A stretch of 64,000 nt of DNA from Pseudomonadales bacterium. Lineage in GTDB: Bacteria; Pseudomonadota; Gammaproteobacteria; Pseudomonadales; Azotimanducaceae. The stretch is taken from positions 124,001 through 188,000 of the forward strand of contig JANQPF010000008.1 of assembly GCA_028285415.1 (NCBI GenBank). Direction: 5' to 3'. The notes beneath the pieces are model-generated. The model worked only from the letters and a program-made list of their open reading frames with translations. It did not search any database and had not been told where the DNA came from. This document shows, piece after piece, positions 35,806 to 45,954 of this stretch. Position 1 is the stretch's first letter, and the number at the start of each line of letters is the position of its first letter. The position numbers and the translations under genes are program-made.

Positions 35806-35979
35806 TCAGCACCAGGTGATCTGATATTCGGCGAGCTTGCGCCGGTCTTTCTGCATCGGCGCAGGAACCAGCTTAGCCTTGCTTGACCCGGTGCTGCCGG
35901 AGGTACCCGGCGCGCTGCCGGTAGCGGCGGTTTCAGGCGCGCGCTGGCGCTTTGACGCCCTGGTTGCACTTCTACCCAT
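35806..35979 (-). CDS. Possible small basic protein, 57 residues
   Basis: Starts at an ATG with GGGGAA 6 bases upstream, a good ribosome site. The product MGRSATRASKRQRAPETAAT... is basic at the start, has a Gly/Ser/Thr-rich middle and ends KLAEYQITWC. There is no membrane segment or known domain. It lies upstream of tRNA-Ser on the same strand and divergent from the tus operon. The evidence is the ribosome site and plausible position only. Confidence 0.4.
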   Translation of the reverse strand: MGRSATRASKRQRAPETAATGSAPGTSGSTGSSKAKLVPAPMQKDRRKLAEYQITWC

Positions 35980-36121
35980 GTGAATTCCCCGCATTGTTCT
36001 GCGAGCATGATCCCACTTTCGGCGGGCGGGGTTGTCGAGGGATTGTAAGGCGTTTGCACGGCGCCCATTGCGCTGCAGCATGACGCCATGCTGTACAATG
36101 CCCCCTTTTCCGGCTGCGGCC

Positions 36122-36514
36122 ATGAAGTACACCATTGCCATACATAGCGCACCTTACGGCGGCTCTGCGGGCCAGGCTGGACTGGCGTTTGCGCGCGCGG
36201 TGCTGGCGGCAGGCCACGAAATTTCCCGCGTGTTCTTCTACCACGAAGGCGTGTATCAGGCACTCTCGTCTGCCGTTGCACCCCAGGGTGAGGTGGATCT
36301 GCCGGCAGCATGGCGCACGTTCGGTGAAGAAACCGGCATCGAGCTTGCGGTCTGCATTGCCAACGGCATCAAGCGCGGGGTGCTCTCTGCAGATGAAAAC
36401 GACCGCTACGAGCGTAACGCCGTGACATTGGCGCCAGGCTTCGAGCTCGTTGGGCTTGGCCAGCTCATAGACGCCATCGTCTCGAGCGACCGGTACATCG
36501 AGTTTCCCCAATGA
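36122..36514 (+). CDS. tusD: Sulfurtransferase complex subunit TusD
   Basis: 130 residues from the ATG at 36122; the frame upstream is not TusD-like. DsrE-fold protein that receives persulfide sulfur from TusA and passes it to TusE for 2-thiouridine formation in tRNA. The opening MKYTIAIHSAPYGGSAGQAGLAFARAVLAAGHEISRVFFY and the active Cys in ELAVCIANGIKRGVL match TusD. The stop overlaps the tusC start by 4 bases. The order tusD-tusC-tusB-tusE mirrors the hexameric TusBCD complex plus its partner. Confidence 0.93.
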   Translation: MKYTIAIHSAPYGGSAGQAGLAFARAVLAAGHEISRVFFYHEGVYQALSSAVAPQGEVDLPAAWRTFGEETGIELAVCIANGIKRGVLSADENDRYERNAVTLAPGFELVGLGQLIDAIVSSDRYIEFPQ

Positions 36515-36873
36515 AGAAGCTCCTCTGCATGATCAGCCATGCGCCATACCGCGACGCCCACACGCTGGAGCTCCTCGACGTGGCGCTCGTCGGCGCCGTC
36601 TTCGACTGTGAGGTGAGCGTGCTGTTCCGCGACGAAGGCGTGTGGGCGCTGCTCAAAGACCAGGATGCCACGTCTCTGGGCCAGCGCACGGTGAGCAAAG
36701 TGCTCGAGGCGCTGGAGACGTACGATGTCAATGCCGTTTACGTATGTGCCGCGAGCCTTGCATCTCGTGGTCTCGATCAAGATGACCTGGCGCTATCCGT
36801 CAAAACGATAGACCACGCCGCACAGGCGCTGCTCATTGCCGAGCAGGAAGCCGTTCTGGGTGCACAGACGTGA
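36511..36873 (+). CDS. tusC: Sulfurtransferase complex subunit TusC
   Basis: 120 residues, DsrF/TusC type. MKKLLCMISHAPYRDAHTLELLDVALVGAVFDCEVSVLFRDEGVW contains the family's PYRD and FRDEGVW blocks. It forms the TusBCD heterohexamer with the overlapping neighbours (4 bases with tusD, 4 with tusB). It has a structural rather than catalytic role in sulfur relay. Confidence 0.92.
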   Translation: MKKLLCMISHAPYRDAHTLELLDVALVGAVFDCEVSVLFRDEGVWALLKDQDATSLGQRTVSKVLEALETYDVNAVYVCAASLASRGLDQDDLALSVKTIDHAAQALLIAEQEAVLGAQT

Positions 36874-37124
36874 GCGCGCTGCATCTGGCTTTCTCCACGG
36901 CAGGATTCGATGCCGCCCGCCTGCGAGCGGCCGACGGCGACGCCATCCTGCTCATCGGCGATGGTGTCTATGCGGCCCGCAGCGCTTCCCAATCCGTATT
37001 CGCGCTAAAGGAAGATATGAAGATCCGCGGTATCGAGCCCGGTCCAGCCGTCACCGTCATCGACTACGACGGCATGGTCGAACTGACGGCCAATCATCAT
37101 CCGCTGGTGAGCTGGCGTGAGTGA
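36870..37124 (+). CDS. tusB: Sulfurtransferase complex subunit TusB
   Basis: 84 residues from a GTG that overlaps the tusC stop. A DsrH-like small protein: MSALHLAFSTAGFDAARLRAADGDAILLIGDGVYAA, then IDYDGMVELTANHHPLVSW. It completes the TusBCD complex. The 3' end overlaps tusE by 8 bases. Confidence 0.88.
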   Translation: MSALHLAFSTAGFDAARLRAADGDAILLIGDGVYAARSASQSVFALKEDMKIRGIEPGPAVTVIDYDGMVELTANHHPLVSWRE

Positions 37125-37434
37125 CACCCCGCCGCTCGACAAGGACGGGTTCCTGGCTGATCTTTCGCGGTGGGACACGGATGTCGCCAAAGCGCTGGCG
37201 GCAAACGACGGTGCCTCGCTGACCGCAGCGCACTGGGAAGTGATGCACGCCCTGCGCGCATTTTACGCCCGTACCGATACCGCACCCGCCATGCGCCCGT
37301 TCGTCAAGCTGGTGAAAACGGCGCTGGGGCCGGAGAAAGGCAACAGTATTTATCTCATGGAACTATTCGGCGAGAGCCCGGCCAAGACTGCCGCCCGTTG
37401 GGCAGGCCTGCCCCGTCCGACAAATTGTCTCTGA
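37117..37434 (+). CDS. tusE: Sulfurtransferase TusE (DsrC family, single-Cys type)
   Basis: 105 residues from a GTG. LDKDGFLADLSRWDTDVAKALAA, LTAAHWEVMHALRAFYA and the flexible C-terminal arm GLPRPTNCL with the penultimate Cys are family hallmarks. The second Cys, about ten residues earlier in dissimilatory DsrC, is Ala here. This marks TusE, the tRNA-thiolation carrier that docks with MnmA, rather than a sulfur-oxidation DsrC. mnmA lies at 51.8 kb. The four tus genes overlap throughout and form one operon that converges on cysG. Confidence 0.93.
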   Translation: MSDTPPLDKDGFLADLSRWDTDVAKALAANDGASLTAAHWEVMHALRAFYARTDTAPAMRPFVKLVKTALGPEKGNSIYLMELFGESPAKTAARWAGLPRPTNCL

Positions 37435-37437
37435 CGC

Positions 37438-38835
37438 CTAACGATCAGTTGGCATCATGCCAACAACGTCGCCGACGATGGCCACGGACGGTCCGTCAAT
37501 ACCGGCAGCGCGCGCTTTCTCTGCCAGATTGCTGATGGTGCCGAGCACAATACGCTGCTCCGGCAGCGTTGCGTTTTCCACGAGCGCCGCCGGCCGCTGT
37601 GGCTCACAGCCGTGCGCCACGAGCTGCGCCAGTAGCTCGCTCAATCCAACCAGACCCATGTAAATGACGAGCGTCTGGTCCGCACGCCCGAGCTCCGGCC
37701 AGTCCTGGTTGATCGTGTTTTCCACCCGGTGACCGGTCACAAAGCGGACGGACTGGGAAAGATTCCGATACGTCAGGGGGATACCCGCGTAGCTCGCCGC
37801 ACCCAGTGCCGCCGTGATGCCCGGCACCACGGTGACATCGAGATTCGCGGCCATGGCACTTTCGAGCTCCTCCCCTCCCCGTCCGTAGATGAACGGATCG
37901 CCGCCTTTCAGACGCACCACGTGTTTACCCGCGCTTGCATGTTCGATGATCAGGTCATTGATGGCGTGCTGTTGATGAGAGCGGTTGTCCGGCCGCGGCG
38001 TCGGGGTGCCGGGTTTGGGACCCTGCTTGCCAACATAGATGGTCTCCGCATCGCGCCTCGCGTAGTCGAGCAAAGCCGGGTTGGACAGCTTGTCATAGAG
38101 AATCACGTCAGCCTGCTGTATCAGTCGCAGCGCTTTCAGCGTGATCAGCTCCGGATCGCCGGGACCTGCGCCAACCAGCGAGACGGAGCCAGTGGGTACC
38201 TGCGCGTCATCGAGCATCTGCTCCGCTGCGCGCTCGGCACCGTCCAGATCGCCGTTCAACGCCGTTTCCGCGGCGGGACTATCAAACAAGCGCTCCCAGA
38301 AGGCTTTGCGCGCTTCGACGTCATCGAACTTCGCCCGCACCCGGCTGCGCAGCCGCTGACCCAGATCGGCGAGATGCCCGAGACCCGGCGGCAACCGAGC
38401 TTCGATCCAGCCCCTGACCATGCGTGCCAGCGTCGGAGCGCTCGCCTGACTGGACACCGCAACGACAATTGGGTCGCGATCGACAATGGCGGGAAATATG
38501 AACGTACAGAGTTCCGGCTCGTCCACGCAGTTCACCGGTATGTTCTGCTTGCGGGCAACCGCATAGACTTCACGATTGATCTCGGATTGGTTGGTCGCGG
38601 ATATCACAAGCGTCAGATCCGGCGCGATCGCCGATTCGTCGAAACTGGCCTGCTGCCAGCGGATACGTCCGCTGTCGGCAAGCGCCGCAACCGCCGGTTT
38701 CACAGCCGGGCTGACAACCACAATGTCCGCCTCGGCGCGCAGAAGCCAATTGATCTTGCGCGCCGCCGTTGTGCCCCCACCCACAACCAGGCACTTCGCG
38801 TTGTGCAACCTATGATATAGCGGGAGGTAGAACAT
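37438..38835 (-). CDS. cysG: Siroheme synthase (trifunctional)
   Basis: 465 residues. The N-terminal dehydrogenase/ferrochelatase part (about 1-215: LPLYHRLHNAKCLVVGGGTTAARKINWLL, NREVYAVARKQNIPVNCVDEPELCTFIFPA) is joined to a C-terminal uroporphyrinogen-III methyltransferase (VSLVGAGPGDPELITLKALRLIQQADVILYD, VVRLKGGDPFIYGRGGEE, PGITAALGAASYAGIPLTYR). It makes siroheme for sulfite and nitrite reductases. It converges on tusE with a 3-base gap. serS follows upstream on the same strand with 12 bases between. Confidence 0.96.
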   Translation of the reverse strand: MFYLPLYHRLHNAKCLVVGGGTTAARKINWLLRAEADIVVVSPAVKPAVAALADSGRIRWQQASFDESAIAPDLTLVISATNQSEINREVYAVARKQNIPVNCVDEPELCTFIFPAIVDRDPIVVAVSSQASAPTLARMVRGWIEARLPPGLGHLADLGQRLRSRVRAKFDDVEARKAFWERLFDSPAAETALNGDLDGAERAAEQMLDDAQVPTGSVSLVGAGPGDPELITLKALRLIQQADVILYDKLSNPALLDYARRDAETIYVGKQGPKPGTPTPRPDNRSHQQHAINDLIIEHASAGKHVVRLKGGDPFIYGRGGEELESAMAANLDVTVVPGITAALGAASYAGIPLTYRNLSQSVRFVTGHRVENTINQDWPELGRADQTLVIYMGLVGLSELLAQLVAHGCEPQRPAALVENATLPEQRIVLGTISNLAEKARAAGIDGPSVAIVGDVVGMMPTDR

Positions 38836-38847
38836 GGCGTACGCTCG

Positions 38848-40119
38848 CTAGAGCTCCAGCGTCCGAACGTCGCCGAGATAAGGGCGCAGCACGTCCGGGA
38901 CCGCAATCTTGCCCTCCCCGTCCTGGTAGTTTTCCAGCACGGCAACCAGCGTGCGCCCGACCGCAAGTCCGGACCCATTCAGCGTGTGCACGAGCTGAGG
39001 CTTCTTGCTCTCGTCCCGGTAGCGCGCCTGCATACGACGCGCCTGGAAATCGAGAAAATTGCTGCAGGACGAAATCTCTCGATACTGATTCTGTCCCGGG
39101 AGCCACACTTCGAGATCAATCGTCTTGGCCGCCGAGAATCCCAGATCACCACCACACAGCACCATCGCCCGATACGGCAGCTCGAGCTTTTTGAGAATGG
39201 CTTCTGCATGCCCGGTCAGGGCATCCAGTGCCTGCCAGGACGTATCCGGATGCACCACCTGCACCAGTTCCACCTTCTCGAACTGATGCTGGCGAATCAT
39301 GCCGCGGGTATCACGGCCATGCGATCCCGCCTCGCTGCGAAAACACGGCGTATGACAGACGTGTTTGATCGGCAGCGCGTCGAGATCGACAATCTCGTCT
39401 CGATAGAGGTTGGTGACCGGAACTTCGGCTGTGGGGATGAGGTAGGTCTCCCGTTCCTGAGCGATACGGAACTGATCGTCGGCAAACTTGGGCAGCTGTC
39501 CGGTGCCGTACAGGCTTTCGGCGTTGACAATATAGGGCACGTAGATTTCGTTGTAGCCGTGCTCGTTGACATGCGTGTCCAACATGAACTGGGTCAGCGC
39601 CCGCTGCAGCCTCGCCGCCGCGCCGTGCATGACCACGTAGCGCGAGCCGGATATCTTCGCGGCGGCATCGAAGTCCAGCGCGCCACCGGCGGCAAGGTCC
39701 ACGTGGTCCTGCGGCTCGAAGTTGAACTCCGGTAGGTTGCCCCAGCGGTGGAGCTCCACGTTGTCATCTTCCGTATTACCGGCCGGAACCGATTCATCCG
39801 GAAGATTCGGTATTGCCCGGAGGAACGTCTGCAGCGCTTCCTGCAGCTCGGCGTACTCCGCTTTTGCCGCATCAAGGCGCTCACCGAGGTCACCCACTTC
39901 CGCGAGGAGCGGCTCAATGTCTTCACCCTGCGCTTTCGCCTGACCGATGGACTTGGATTTGGTGTTGCGCTCGTTCTGCAGCTGCTCGGTGCGTTGCTGC
40001 AGCTCCCGGCGCCGCGCTTCCAGGCTCGTGAACGCAGCCACGTCGAGCTCAAAGCCCTTCGTGCGCAGCAGCGCCGCACAGCCTTCGGCGTCCGCGCGTA
40101 ATTTCTTCACGTCTAACAT
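38848..40119 (-). CDS. serS: Seryl-tRNA synthetase
   Basis: 423 residues. N-terminal coiled-coil arm (about 30-100, [20 protein letters not shown] through [16 protein letters not shown]) that grips the long variable arm of tRNA-Ser. Class II core: motif 2 [31 protein letters not shown], the [22 protein letters not shown] serine-binding region and motif 3 [20 protein letters not shown]. It charges the tRNA-Ser encoded about 3 kb away in this window. Confidence 0.97.
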   Translation of the reverse strand: MLDVKKLRADAEGCAALLRTKGFELDVAAFTSLEARRRELQQRTEQLQNERNTKSKSIGQAKAQGEDIEPLLAEVGDLGERLDAAKAEYAELQEALQTFLRAIPNLPDESVPAGNTEDDNVELHRWGNLPEFNFEPQDHVDLAAGGALDFDAAAKISGSRYVVMHGAAARLQRALTQFMLDTHVNEHGYNEIYVPYIVNAESLYGTGQLPKFADDQFRIAQERETYLIPTAEVPVTNLYRDEIVDLDALPIKHVCHTPCFRSEAGSHGRDTRGMIRQHQFEKVELVQVVHPDTSWQALDALTGHAEAILKKLELPYRAMVLCGGDLGFSAAKTIDLEVWLPGQNQYREISSCSNFLDFQARRMQARYRDESKKPQLVHTLNGSGLAVGRTLVAVLENYQDGEGKIAVPDVLRPYLGDVRTLEL

Positions 40120-40152
40120 ACTGTCACCTAAGCCGCGGCTGATTGCCGGGCG

Positions 40153-40527
40153 TCAAGGCAAAAGCGCCTGCCCGGCCCTCTCGCCACAGAAAACCGCTAC
40201 CAGGCAACCCACCACGGTAGCGCTCACATAAAATACGCCGCTCAACACACGCCCCGATTGCAGAAGGTTCAACGTCTCGAGCGAGAACGCTGAATACGTC
40301 GTGAATCCGCCGAGCAGACCAACAACGAGCAGCATTCGCCCCCACTGCTGGAACCACTCCGCGTGGCCATAGCCGCCCCACAGGAGTCCGATGGCGAACG
40401 AGCCGGCGATATTAATGGTAAGCGTCGCCCAGGGGAACACGTGATGTGCACCTACCCAGGCGGAGACGCCGAACCTCAGGAGCGCACCCAGGGCGCCGCC
40501 GCAGGCAACTGCCAGCGCCGCTACCAT
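40153..40527 (-). CDS. crcB: Fluoride exporter CrcB (Fluc)
   Basis: 124 residues with four membrane segments. Signatures GGALGALLRFGVSAW, TLTINIAGSFAIGLLWGG (Asn in TM2) and GLLGGFTTYSAFSLET (Phe box in TM3) fit dual-topology fluoride channels. The ATG overlaps the rarA stop (ATGA), so no room exists for its own fluoride riboswitch directly upstream. It is probably co-transcribed with rarA and lolA. Confidence 0.94.
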   Translation of the reverse strand: MVAALAVACGGALGALLRFGVSAWVGAHHVFPWATLTINIAGSFAIGLLWGGYGHAEWFQQWGRMLLVVGLLGGFTTYSAFSLETLNLLQSGRVLSGVFYVSATVVGCLVAVFCGERAGQALLP

Positions 40528-41903
40528 CAGGTGTCGGACTCGGGCGAAGCTGACGACTTTTGGTCGAGCTCACGCAGGCGCGCCAGACGGCTGCGGATCT
40601 TCTCTTCGAGCCCGGCCGGCTGCGGATCGTAAAACACCTGCGGCGTCATCTCTTCGGGAAAGTAGCTCTCGCCGGCGGCATAAGCCCCTTCGCTGGTCTG
40701 CTCGTTGTGAGCGTGCCGGTAACCCTCTCCATAGCCCATGTCTTTCATGAGCCCGGTTGGCGCATTACGGATGTGCATCGGTACTTCGTAAGAGGGATGC
40801 GCTTCGACAAACGCCTTTGCGGCCGAAAATGCTTTGTACGCCGCATCACTTTTCGGCACGGACGCGAGATAAAGCACTGCCTGGGCGAGTGCAAGCTCAC
40901 CCTCCGGACTGCCTAGACGTTCATAGCTCTCGAGCGCCGCCAGCGTGAGCTCGAGCGCACGCGGATCAGCGTTACCCACGTCTTCGCTTGCCATGCGCAC
41001 CAGACGCCGGCCGATGTAGCGTGGGTCCGCTCCGCCATCCAGCATGCGGCAGAACCAGTACAGCGCCGCGTCCGGCGCGCTGCCGCGCAGGGACTTGTGC
41101 AGCGCCGAGATCTGCTCGTAAAACACGTCGCCGCCTTTGTCGAAACGACGCAGATTCTCACCGACCGCCGCCGCAACAATCCGCGCATCGACGTTCTCTT
41201 CGGCCAGCTGGGCAGCGACGTCGGCAACGTTGAGCATGCGCCGCGCGTCGCCATCGGCTGCCGCTACCAGGGCAGTAATGGCTGCGTCATCGAAAGAAAC
41301 GCAGAGGTGGTCCGCCGCGCGCCTGGCAAGCGCACGCAGATCGTCGTCACGCAAAGACTTGAGCACGTAGACGCGAGCGCGCGACAAGAGCGCCGGATTG
41401 ACCTCAAACGAAGGGTTTTCAGTGGTCGCGCCGATGAAGGTAACGGTGCCGCGCTCCACGTGGGGCAGAAAGGCATCCTGCTGAGCTTTGTTGAAACGGT
41501 GCACCTCATCGACGAAGAGGACCGTACGGCGCCCCTGCTGCACCCGCATCTCCGCTTGAGCCACGGCTTCGCGAACGTCCTTGACCCCAGCCAGCACTGC
41601 CGAGAGCGACACCAGATGCGCATCGGCGTTGGTCGCCAGCAGCCGCGCCAGGGTGGTCTTGCCGGTGCCGGGTGGTCCCCAGAGGATCATGCTGTGCACA
41701 ACGCGCTGCTGCGCGAGCTCAGCCAGCGGCTGCCCCGGGCCCAGCAGATGCTGCTGCCCGACAAACTCGTCGAGCGATTGCGGACGCAGCCGTTCCGCCA
41801 GCGGTCGGCTGTCGAACGTTGGGTCGCCTGTGGTCAGTCCCAGCCGTGTCTGGGTGTCGTCATCCTCGAACAAAGTCCGTGCCTGGTGGATATTCCAGCT
41901 CAA
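40527..41903 (-). CDS. rarA: Replication-associated recombination protein RarA (MgsA)
   Basis: About 458 residues. AAA+ clamp-loader-like ATPase that acts at stalled forks: [25 protein letters not shown], Walker [17 protein letters not shown], Walker [22 protein letters not shown], sensor [27 protein letters not shown] and the C-terminal tetramerisation domain ([36 protein letters not shown]). The start is uncertain: the TTG at 41903 lies inside lolA (44-base overlap) and another TTG at 41873 is possible; neither has a strong ribosome site. Confidence 0.94.
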   Translation of the reverse strand: MSWNIHQARTLFEDDDTQTRLGLTTGDPTFDSRPLAERLRPQSLDEFVGQQHLLGPGQPLAELAQQRVVHSMILWGPPGTGKTTLARLLATNADAHLVSLSAVLAGVKDVREAVAQAEMRVQQGRRTVLFVDEVHRFNKAQQDAFLPHVERGTVTFIGATTENPSFEVNPALLSRARVYVLKSLRDDDLRALARRAADHLCVSFDDAAITALVAAADGDARRMLNVADVAAQLAEENVDARIVAAAVGENLRRFDKGGDVFYEQISALHKSLRGSAPDAALYWFCRMLDGGADPRYIGRRLVRMASEDVGNADPRALELTLAALESYERLGSPEGELALAQAVLYLASVPKSDAAYKAFSAAKAFVEAHPSYEVPMHIRNAPTGLMKDMGYGEGYRHAHNEQTSEGAYAAGESYFPEEMTPQVFYDPQPAGLEEKIRSRLARLRELDQKSSASPESDT

Positions 41904-42501
41904 ACACGCTGGATTGTATCACCTGGTGAGGTTCGTACTCGGCAAAGCGGATCTGCGTTTGCTGCCCCGCGTGATCGATGATGACCAGTGAGGACAGCTG
42001 CTCGTCGATGAAAATGAGCTCCAGGCGCTCGAACAGAGCGTCGTCAGCTTTGGGATAAAGCGCAAAGCGCTGCCTGCCTGCCAACGCGGCAGGTGCCAGC
42101 GTCACGTCGAAATGCGCGCCAAGATCAAGATCGGCGCTGGTCAGAAGTGCCAACGGCGTGCGATCCAGAGACTCGCCAATCGTGCGTTCGGTCACCTGTT
42201 CCAGATCCGGATCGTAGATCTCAACCGCGTCGCCGCGAGCGAGAATAGTCTGCGGAAACGGCGCTTCGACGTCCCAGCGGAAATTGGGCTTCTGGAGATG
42301 CAGCGTACCGACGGACTCCTCCAGCAGAAATCCCTGTGCGTCGTTGATGCGCTGGCTGAACTCGGTTCTGACACCGTCGAGCACCACAAGCTTTGCGGCG
42401 AGCGCAGCCTGCGGGTCCTCCGGGTTATCGTCCTCAGCGGTGCTCTGTGCAGCGAAGAGCGCGCACGAGAGACTAATCGCGAGAAGGAACCAGGACTTCA
42501 C
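41860..42501 (-). CDS. lolA: Outer-membrane lipoprotein carrier protein LolA
   Basis: 213 residues from a GTG, with a signal peptide ([23 protein letters not shown]). A periplasmic chaperone carrying lipoproteins from LolCDE to LolB. The pattern [67 protein letters not shown] is characteristic. It overlaps ftsK by 29 bases upstream and rarA downstream, the common gammaproteobacterial order ftsK-lolA-rarA(-crcB)-serS. Confidence 0.95.
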   Translation of the reverse strand: MKSWFLLAISLSCALFAAQSTAEDDNPEDPQAALAAKLVVLDGVRTEFSQRINDAQGFLLEESVGTLHLQKPNFRWDVEAPFPQTILARGDAVEIYDPDLEQVTERTIGESLDRTPLALLTSADLDLGAHFDVTLAPAALAGRQRFALYPKADDALFERLELIFIDEQLSSLVIIDHAGQQTQIRFAEYEPHQVIQSSVFELEYPPGTDFVRG

Positions 42502-44746
42502 GGCTACCGTTATGGTTCATTGCGGAAACTACCCCGGCAGCTTCCATGGCTTCGATCAATCGCGCAGCGCGGTTGTAGCCGATGCGCAGTTTGCGCTGCA
42601 CCGAAGAGATCGATGCGCGACGGCTTTCCAACACAAACTGGACGGCTTCGTCGTAAAGCTCGTCGTCCTGTTCCGTATCCCCGGTGCCGCCCTCTTCAAT
42701 CTGCACAAACGGCTCGTCGATGGCGCCGCTGACAATCTCTTCGAGATACTCCGGAGCGCCACGCTGCTTCCAGTCACTGACGATTCGATGCACTTCGTCG
42801 TCCGAGACAAAGGCGCCGTGGACGCGCTGCGGCAGCGCGGTGCCGGGCGGGAGAAAGAGCATGTCGCCGTGACCGAGGAGCTGCTCTGCGCCACCCTGGT
42901 CGAGAATTGTGCGCGAATCGACCTTGGATGACACCTGAAAGCCAATACGCGTGGGAATGTTGGCTTTGATGAGGCCGGTGATGACGTCCACGGACGGACG
43001 CTGGGTGGCAAGGACTAGATGGATACCCGCGGCGCGGGCCTTCTGCGCGATGCGTGCAATCAGCTGCTCTACCTTCTTACCGACAATCATCATCATGTCG
43101 GCAAATTCGTCGATCACGACAACAATTGTGGGCAACGGCGAAAGCTCGGGCGCCTCTTCGTTCTCGTCGGTCCAGAGCGGATCTCTCAGCGGTTCACCAC
43201 GCCCGGCCGCGTCTTTGACCTGACGATTGAATCCGGCCAGGTTGCGCACCCCCAGGGCGGCCATGAGGCGATAGCGACGCTCCATCTCCGCCACGCACCA
43301 GTTGAGCGCGTGCGCCGCTTCTTTCATGTCCGTCACCACCGGTGCGAGCAGATGGGGTACGCCCTCATAAACCGAGAGCTCGAGCATTTTCGGATCGACG
43401 AGAATGAGGCGGACTTCCTGAGGCGTCGCTTTGCAGAGAATGCTGAGCAACATGGCATTCACGCCAACGGACTTACCTGAGCCGGTGGTGCCGGCAACGA
43501 GCAGGTGCGGCATCTTGGCAATGTCCGCGGTGATCGATGCACCGGCGATGTCTTTGCCCAGCGCCAGCGTCAGCGGCGAAGGCGAATCCTGGAAGGCGGA
43601 CGAGGTCAGCACCTCTTTCAAACGCACCATTTCGCGGTGTTCGTTGGGAATTTCGATACCCACGGTCGTTTTGCCGGGAATGACTTCGACGATGCGCACG
43701 CTGATGACCGCAAGCGAGCGCGCAAGGTCTTTCGCCAGCGCGCTGATCTTCTGAACTTTGACACCCGCCGCGGGCTGCAGCTCGAAGCGGGTGATGACTG
43801 GCCCGGGCAATACGGAAACCACCTCGGCATCAACCCCGAAGTCCGCAAGCTTCAGTTCCAGCTGCTTGGACATGGCCTCGAGCGATTCCGCCGAGTAGCC
43901 GAGGCCTTCGTCTTCGTCGCGTTCATCGAGGAGATCCAGATCCGGCAGCTCCGAGGTGGAATGCGTGTCGAAGAGGCGTTTCTGCTGCCCTGCGCCTTTG
44001 CCGGCTGCGGCCTCCTTGATTTTGGGCACAATCTTGAGCGCAGGCGTGGCGCGTGGCGCTGCCTCCGCCTTGGCTTTGGCTTCACGACGCTGGGCGCTGC
44101 GTTTCGCCACCGCATGCTCGGCGGCGTCTCGGGCCGCTTCTTTGGAGCGTCGACGATCCCGATAGCCATCATAGCCCGCGATCAGGCTGTGGCTGAGACG
44201 ATAGAGGTTGCGCCCCGTGGCTTCGGCGATGTCGAGCCAGGAGAACCCGGCCGCCGCCTGCACCCCGATGAGGGCACCGGCGACCGCAAGCAGCGTCAAA
44301 CCCACAAGACCGAACACGGCGACACCTTCAGTCACGAGCCATAGTCCGAAAACGCCTCCCGCGCCTGCCGGCAGCGCCGGAGACGGTGCTGAATGCAGTT
44401 GCAGCAGCACACAGCTACCGACAACCAGCGCAAACCAGCCGCTGCTGCGCACGCTCAAGACGACCCAGTTCGACTGCAGGTTCCGCGCCAGCACCAGGCG
44501 CACCCCGATGACCGCAAGCGCCACGGGGATCAGGTAGGCCACCCAGCCGAAGAGATACAACACCAGATCGGCGAAGTAAGCGCCGCTGCGCCCCACGAGA
44601 TTCTGTATTTCTCCCCCGCTGCCACTGAAGCTGAACGCCGGATCCGAAGGTGAATACGAGCCGATGGCAAGCAGCAGAAACAGCGCCGCGGCGGCCAGGC
44701 CAACCAGGCTGATTTCCCGGGTGGGAAGCGTGACGGTACTAGCCAC
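42473..44746 (-). CDS. ftsK: DNA translocase FtsK
   Basis: 757 residues from the GTG at 44746 (AAGGA 9 bases upstream; 20 upstream residues are not FtsK-like). N-terminal membrane domain with four to five helices, a short basic linker (about 200-270, [28 protein letters not shown]), then the motor with [21 protein letters not shown] and the Walker B region [16 protein letters not shown] gamma winged-helix domain ends it ([36 protein letters not shown]), which reads KOPS sites. It is much shorter than the 1329-residue enteric FtsK; the linker is SpoIIIE-like. It resolves chromosome dimers with XerCD at the septum. Confidence 0.96.
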   Translation of the reverse strand: MASTVTLPTREISLVGLAAAALFLLLAIGSYSPSDPAFSFSGSGGEIQNLVGRSGAYFADLVLYLFGWVAYLIPVALAVIGVRLVLARNLQSNWVVLSVRSSGWFALVVGSCVLLQLHSAPSPALPAGAGGVFGLWLVTEGVAVFGLVGLTLLAVAGALIGVQAAAGFSWLDIAEATGRNLYRLSHSLIAGYDGYRDRRRSKEAARDAAEHAVAKRSAQRREAKAKAEAAPRATPALKIVPKIKEAAAGKGAGQQKRLFDTHSTSELPDLDLLDERDEDEGLGYSAESLEAMSKQLELKLADFGVDAEVVSVLPGPVITRFELQPAAGVKVQKISALAKDLARSLAVISVRIVEVIPGKTTVGIEIPNEHREMVRLKEVLTSSAFQDSPSPLTLALGKDIAGASITADIAKMPHLLVAGTTGSGKSVGVNAMLLSILCKATPQEVRLILVDPKMLELSVYEGVPHLLAPVVTDMKEAAHALNWCVAEMERRYRLMAALGVRNLAGFNRQVKDAAGRGEPLRDPLWTDENEEAPELSPLPTIVVVIDEFADMMMIVGKKVEQLIARIAQKARAAGIHLVLATQRPSVDVITGLIKANIPTRIGFQVSSKVDSRTILDQGGAEQLLGHGDMLFLPPGTALPQRVHGAFVSDDEVHRIVSDWKQRGAPEYLEEIVSGAIDEPFVQIEEGGTGDTEQDDELYDEAVQFVLESRRASISSVQRKLRIGYNRAARLIEAMEAAGVVSAMNHNGSREVLVPSRD

Positions 44747-44912
44747 AGAGATTGTCCTTGATCTGGTTTGGGCTCGCGCGAAGTGTAGCCAGAAGGCTGA
44801 CGCCATACAAACCCAAATCTCGATAAATTTTCATCAAAATCATAATGTTAATAGCACTAGCTCAGATATCGTCTGTACTTCACCTGGCGCCGTATCGGGC
44901 CGAACCGCAACT

Positions 44913-44941
44913 TTTACAGTACACTGCACCGTTTGTATTGA
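44913..44941 (+). promoter_or_regulatory. Candidate promoter for PA4642-family gene
   Basis: TTTACA (44913-44918) and TATTGA (44936-44941) with a 17-base spacer, ending 19 bases before the ATG. The -35 matches 5 of 6, the -10 only 3 of 6. Confidence 0.35.
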
Positions 44942-44960
44942 ACGGTACCTGAATACAGCC

Positions 44961-45242
44961 ATGCGACCTGATAAAGCCAAAGTCGTCGACGAAGTCTGGG
45001 ACGAACCTCGCATTGATAGTTTTCTGGACAAAGCGCCCATGGGTGACGAGCACGCGGAGTTCAGCGTGCTGTTGAACGCTTACCGGAGCATGCGCGCCAG
45101 CGACTTCGCGCGATTCATCGACAAGTTCAAGGCGCGGGGCGGCAACGTGAACGCCACGGATCGACAAGGCCGCACCCTGGCGGCACTGATTGCAGATCAC
45201 GACAAGTCAGCGCCGTTCCGGGAGATCCTCGAGCAACAGTGA
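44961..45242 (+). CDS. PA4642-family protein
   Basis: 93 residues from the ATG at 44961. The sequence follows the PA4642 family seen in pseudomonads: KAKVVDEVWDEPRIDSFLDKAP, EFSVLLNAYRSMRASDFARFIDKFKARGGNVNATDRQGRTLAALIADH. The second half resembles a single ankyrin-like helix pair (NVNATDRQGRTLAALI). A cytosolic protein of unknown role. Its TGA overlaps the GTG of aat by 4 bases, so it is the first gene of the aat-bpt-infA group. Confidence 0.85.
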   Translation: MRPDKAKVVDEVWDEPRIDSFLDKAPMGDEHAEFSVLLNAYRSMRASDFARFIDKFKARGGNVNATDRQGRTLAALIADHDKSAPFREILEQQ

Positions 45243-45934
45243 CCGCCATACCGCTGCTGCCTGCCGCCCCGGTCGGGTTTCCCGATCCAGCCTACGCGTT
45301 GACGGAGCCGGACGGCCTCGTAGCAGCTGGCGGGGCCCTGACGACCGAGTGGCTGCTGGAAGCCTACGGAACAGGCATCTTCCCGTGGTTCGATTCCGAC
45401 GACGACCACATTCTCTGGTGGTCACCGAGCCGGCGAGCCGTGCTCGAACCCGGCGCCATGCACGTCTCGAAAAGTCTGGCCAAGCGTATCCGCAACGCCG
45501 GTTTCACCGTCACCGTCGATACCGCGTTTGCGGAGGTTGTTGCCGGCTGCCAGGCACCTCGTGAACGGGGCGGCGGTACCTGGATCACGCCAAACATGCA
45601 GCAAGCGTACGCGACCCTCTTCGCGCAGGGATTTGCGCATTCCGTGGAGGTCTGGGATGAGCATGGGCTCTGCGGCGGACTGTACGGCGTCTCCCTCGGG
45701 ACAATGTTCTTCGGCGAGTCCATGTTCAGCCGCACCGCGGATGCCTCCAAGGTTGCGTTTTATCACCTGCAGCGAACGCTTGCTGAGTGGCAGTTTGCGC
45801 TCATCGACTGTCAGATCATGAATCCGCACCTCGAACGGCTTGGCGTCACCGAAATCCCGCGCGCCCAATTCCTGCGGGTCCTCGAGCGCAACGCGCGTCA
45901 GCCGACGAGACCCGGACCCTGGCGTTTCGACTGA
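45239..45934 (+). CDS. aat: Leucyl/phenylalanyl-tRNA--protein transferase
   Basis: 231 residues from a GTG overlapping the previous stop. It attaches Leu or Phe to proteins with N-terminal Lys/Arg, making them ClpS targets. Signatures: FPDPAYALTEPDGLVAAGGALTTEWLLEAYGTGIFPWFD, WWSPSRRAVL, GGTWITPNMQQAYATLFAQGFAHSVEVWD, YGVSLGTMFFGESMFSRTADASKVAF and IDCQIMNPHLERLG. All key blocks are intact. bpt follows after 20 bases. Confidence 0.96.
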   Translation: MTAIPLLPAAPVGFPDPAYALTEPDGLVAAGGALTTEWLLEAYGTGIFPWFDSDDDHILWWSPSRRAVLEPGAMHVSKSLAKRIRNAGFTVTVDTAFAEVVAGCQAPRERGGGTWITPNMQQAYATLFAQGFAHSVEVWDEHGLCGGLYGVSLGTMFFGESMFSRTADASKVAFYHLQRTLAEWQFALIDCQIMNPHLERLGVTEIPRAQFLRVLERNARQPTRPGPWRFD

Positions 45935-45954
45935 CTTATCGTTAGTCTCGGGGG

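Noticed and set aside
37117-37434. tusE considered as dissimilatory dsrC
   Set aside because: Only the penultimate Cys is present; the upstream Cys of DsrC is Ala, and no dsrAB genes are in the window.
40527-40600. Fluoride riboswitch upstream of crcB
   Set aside because: The crcB start overlaps the rarA stop, leaving no leader RNA directly before the gene.
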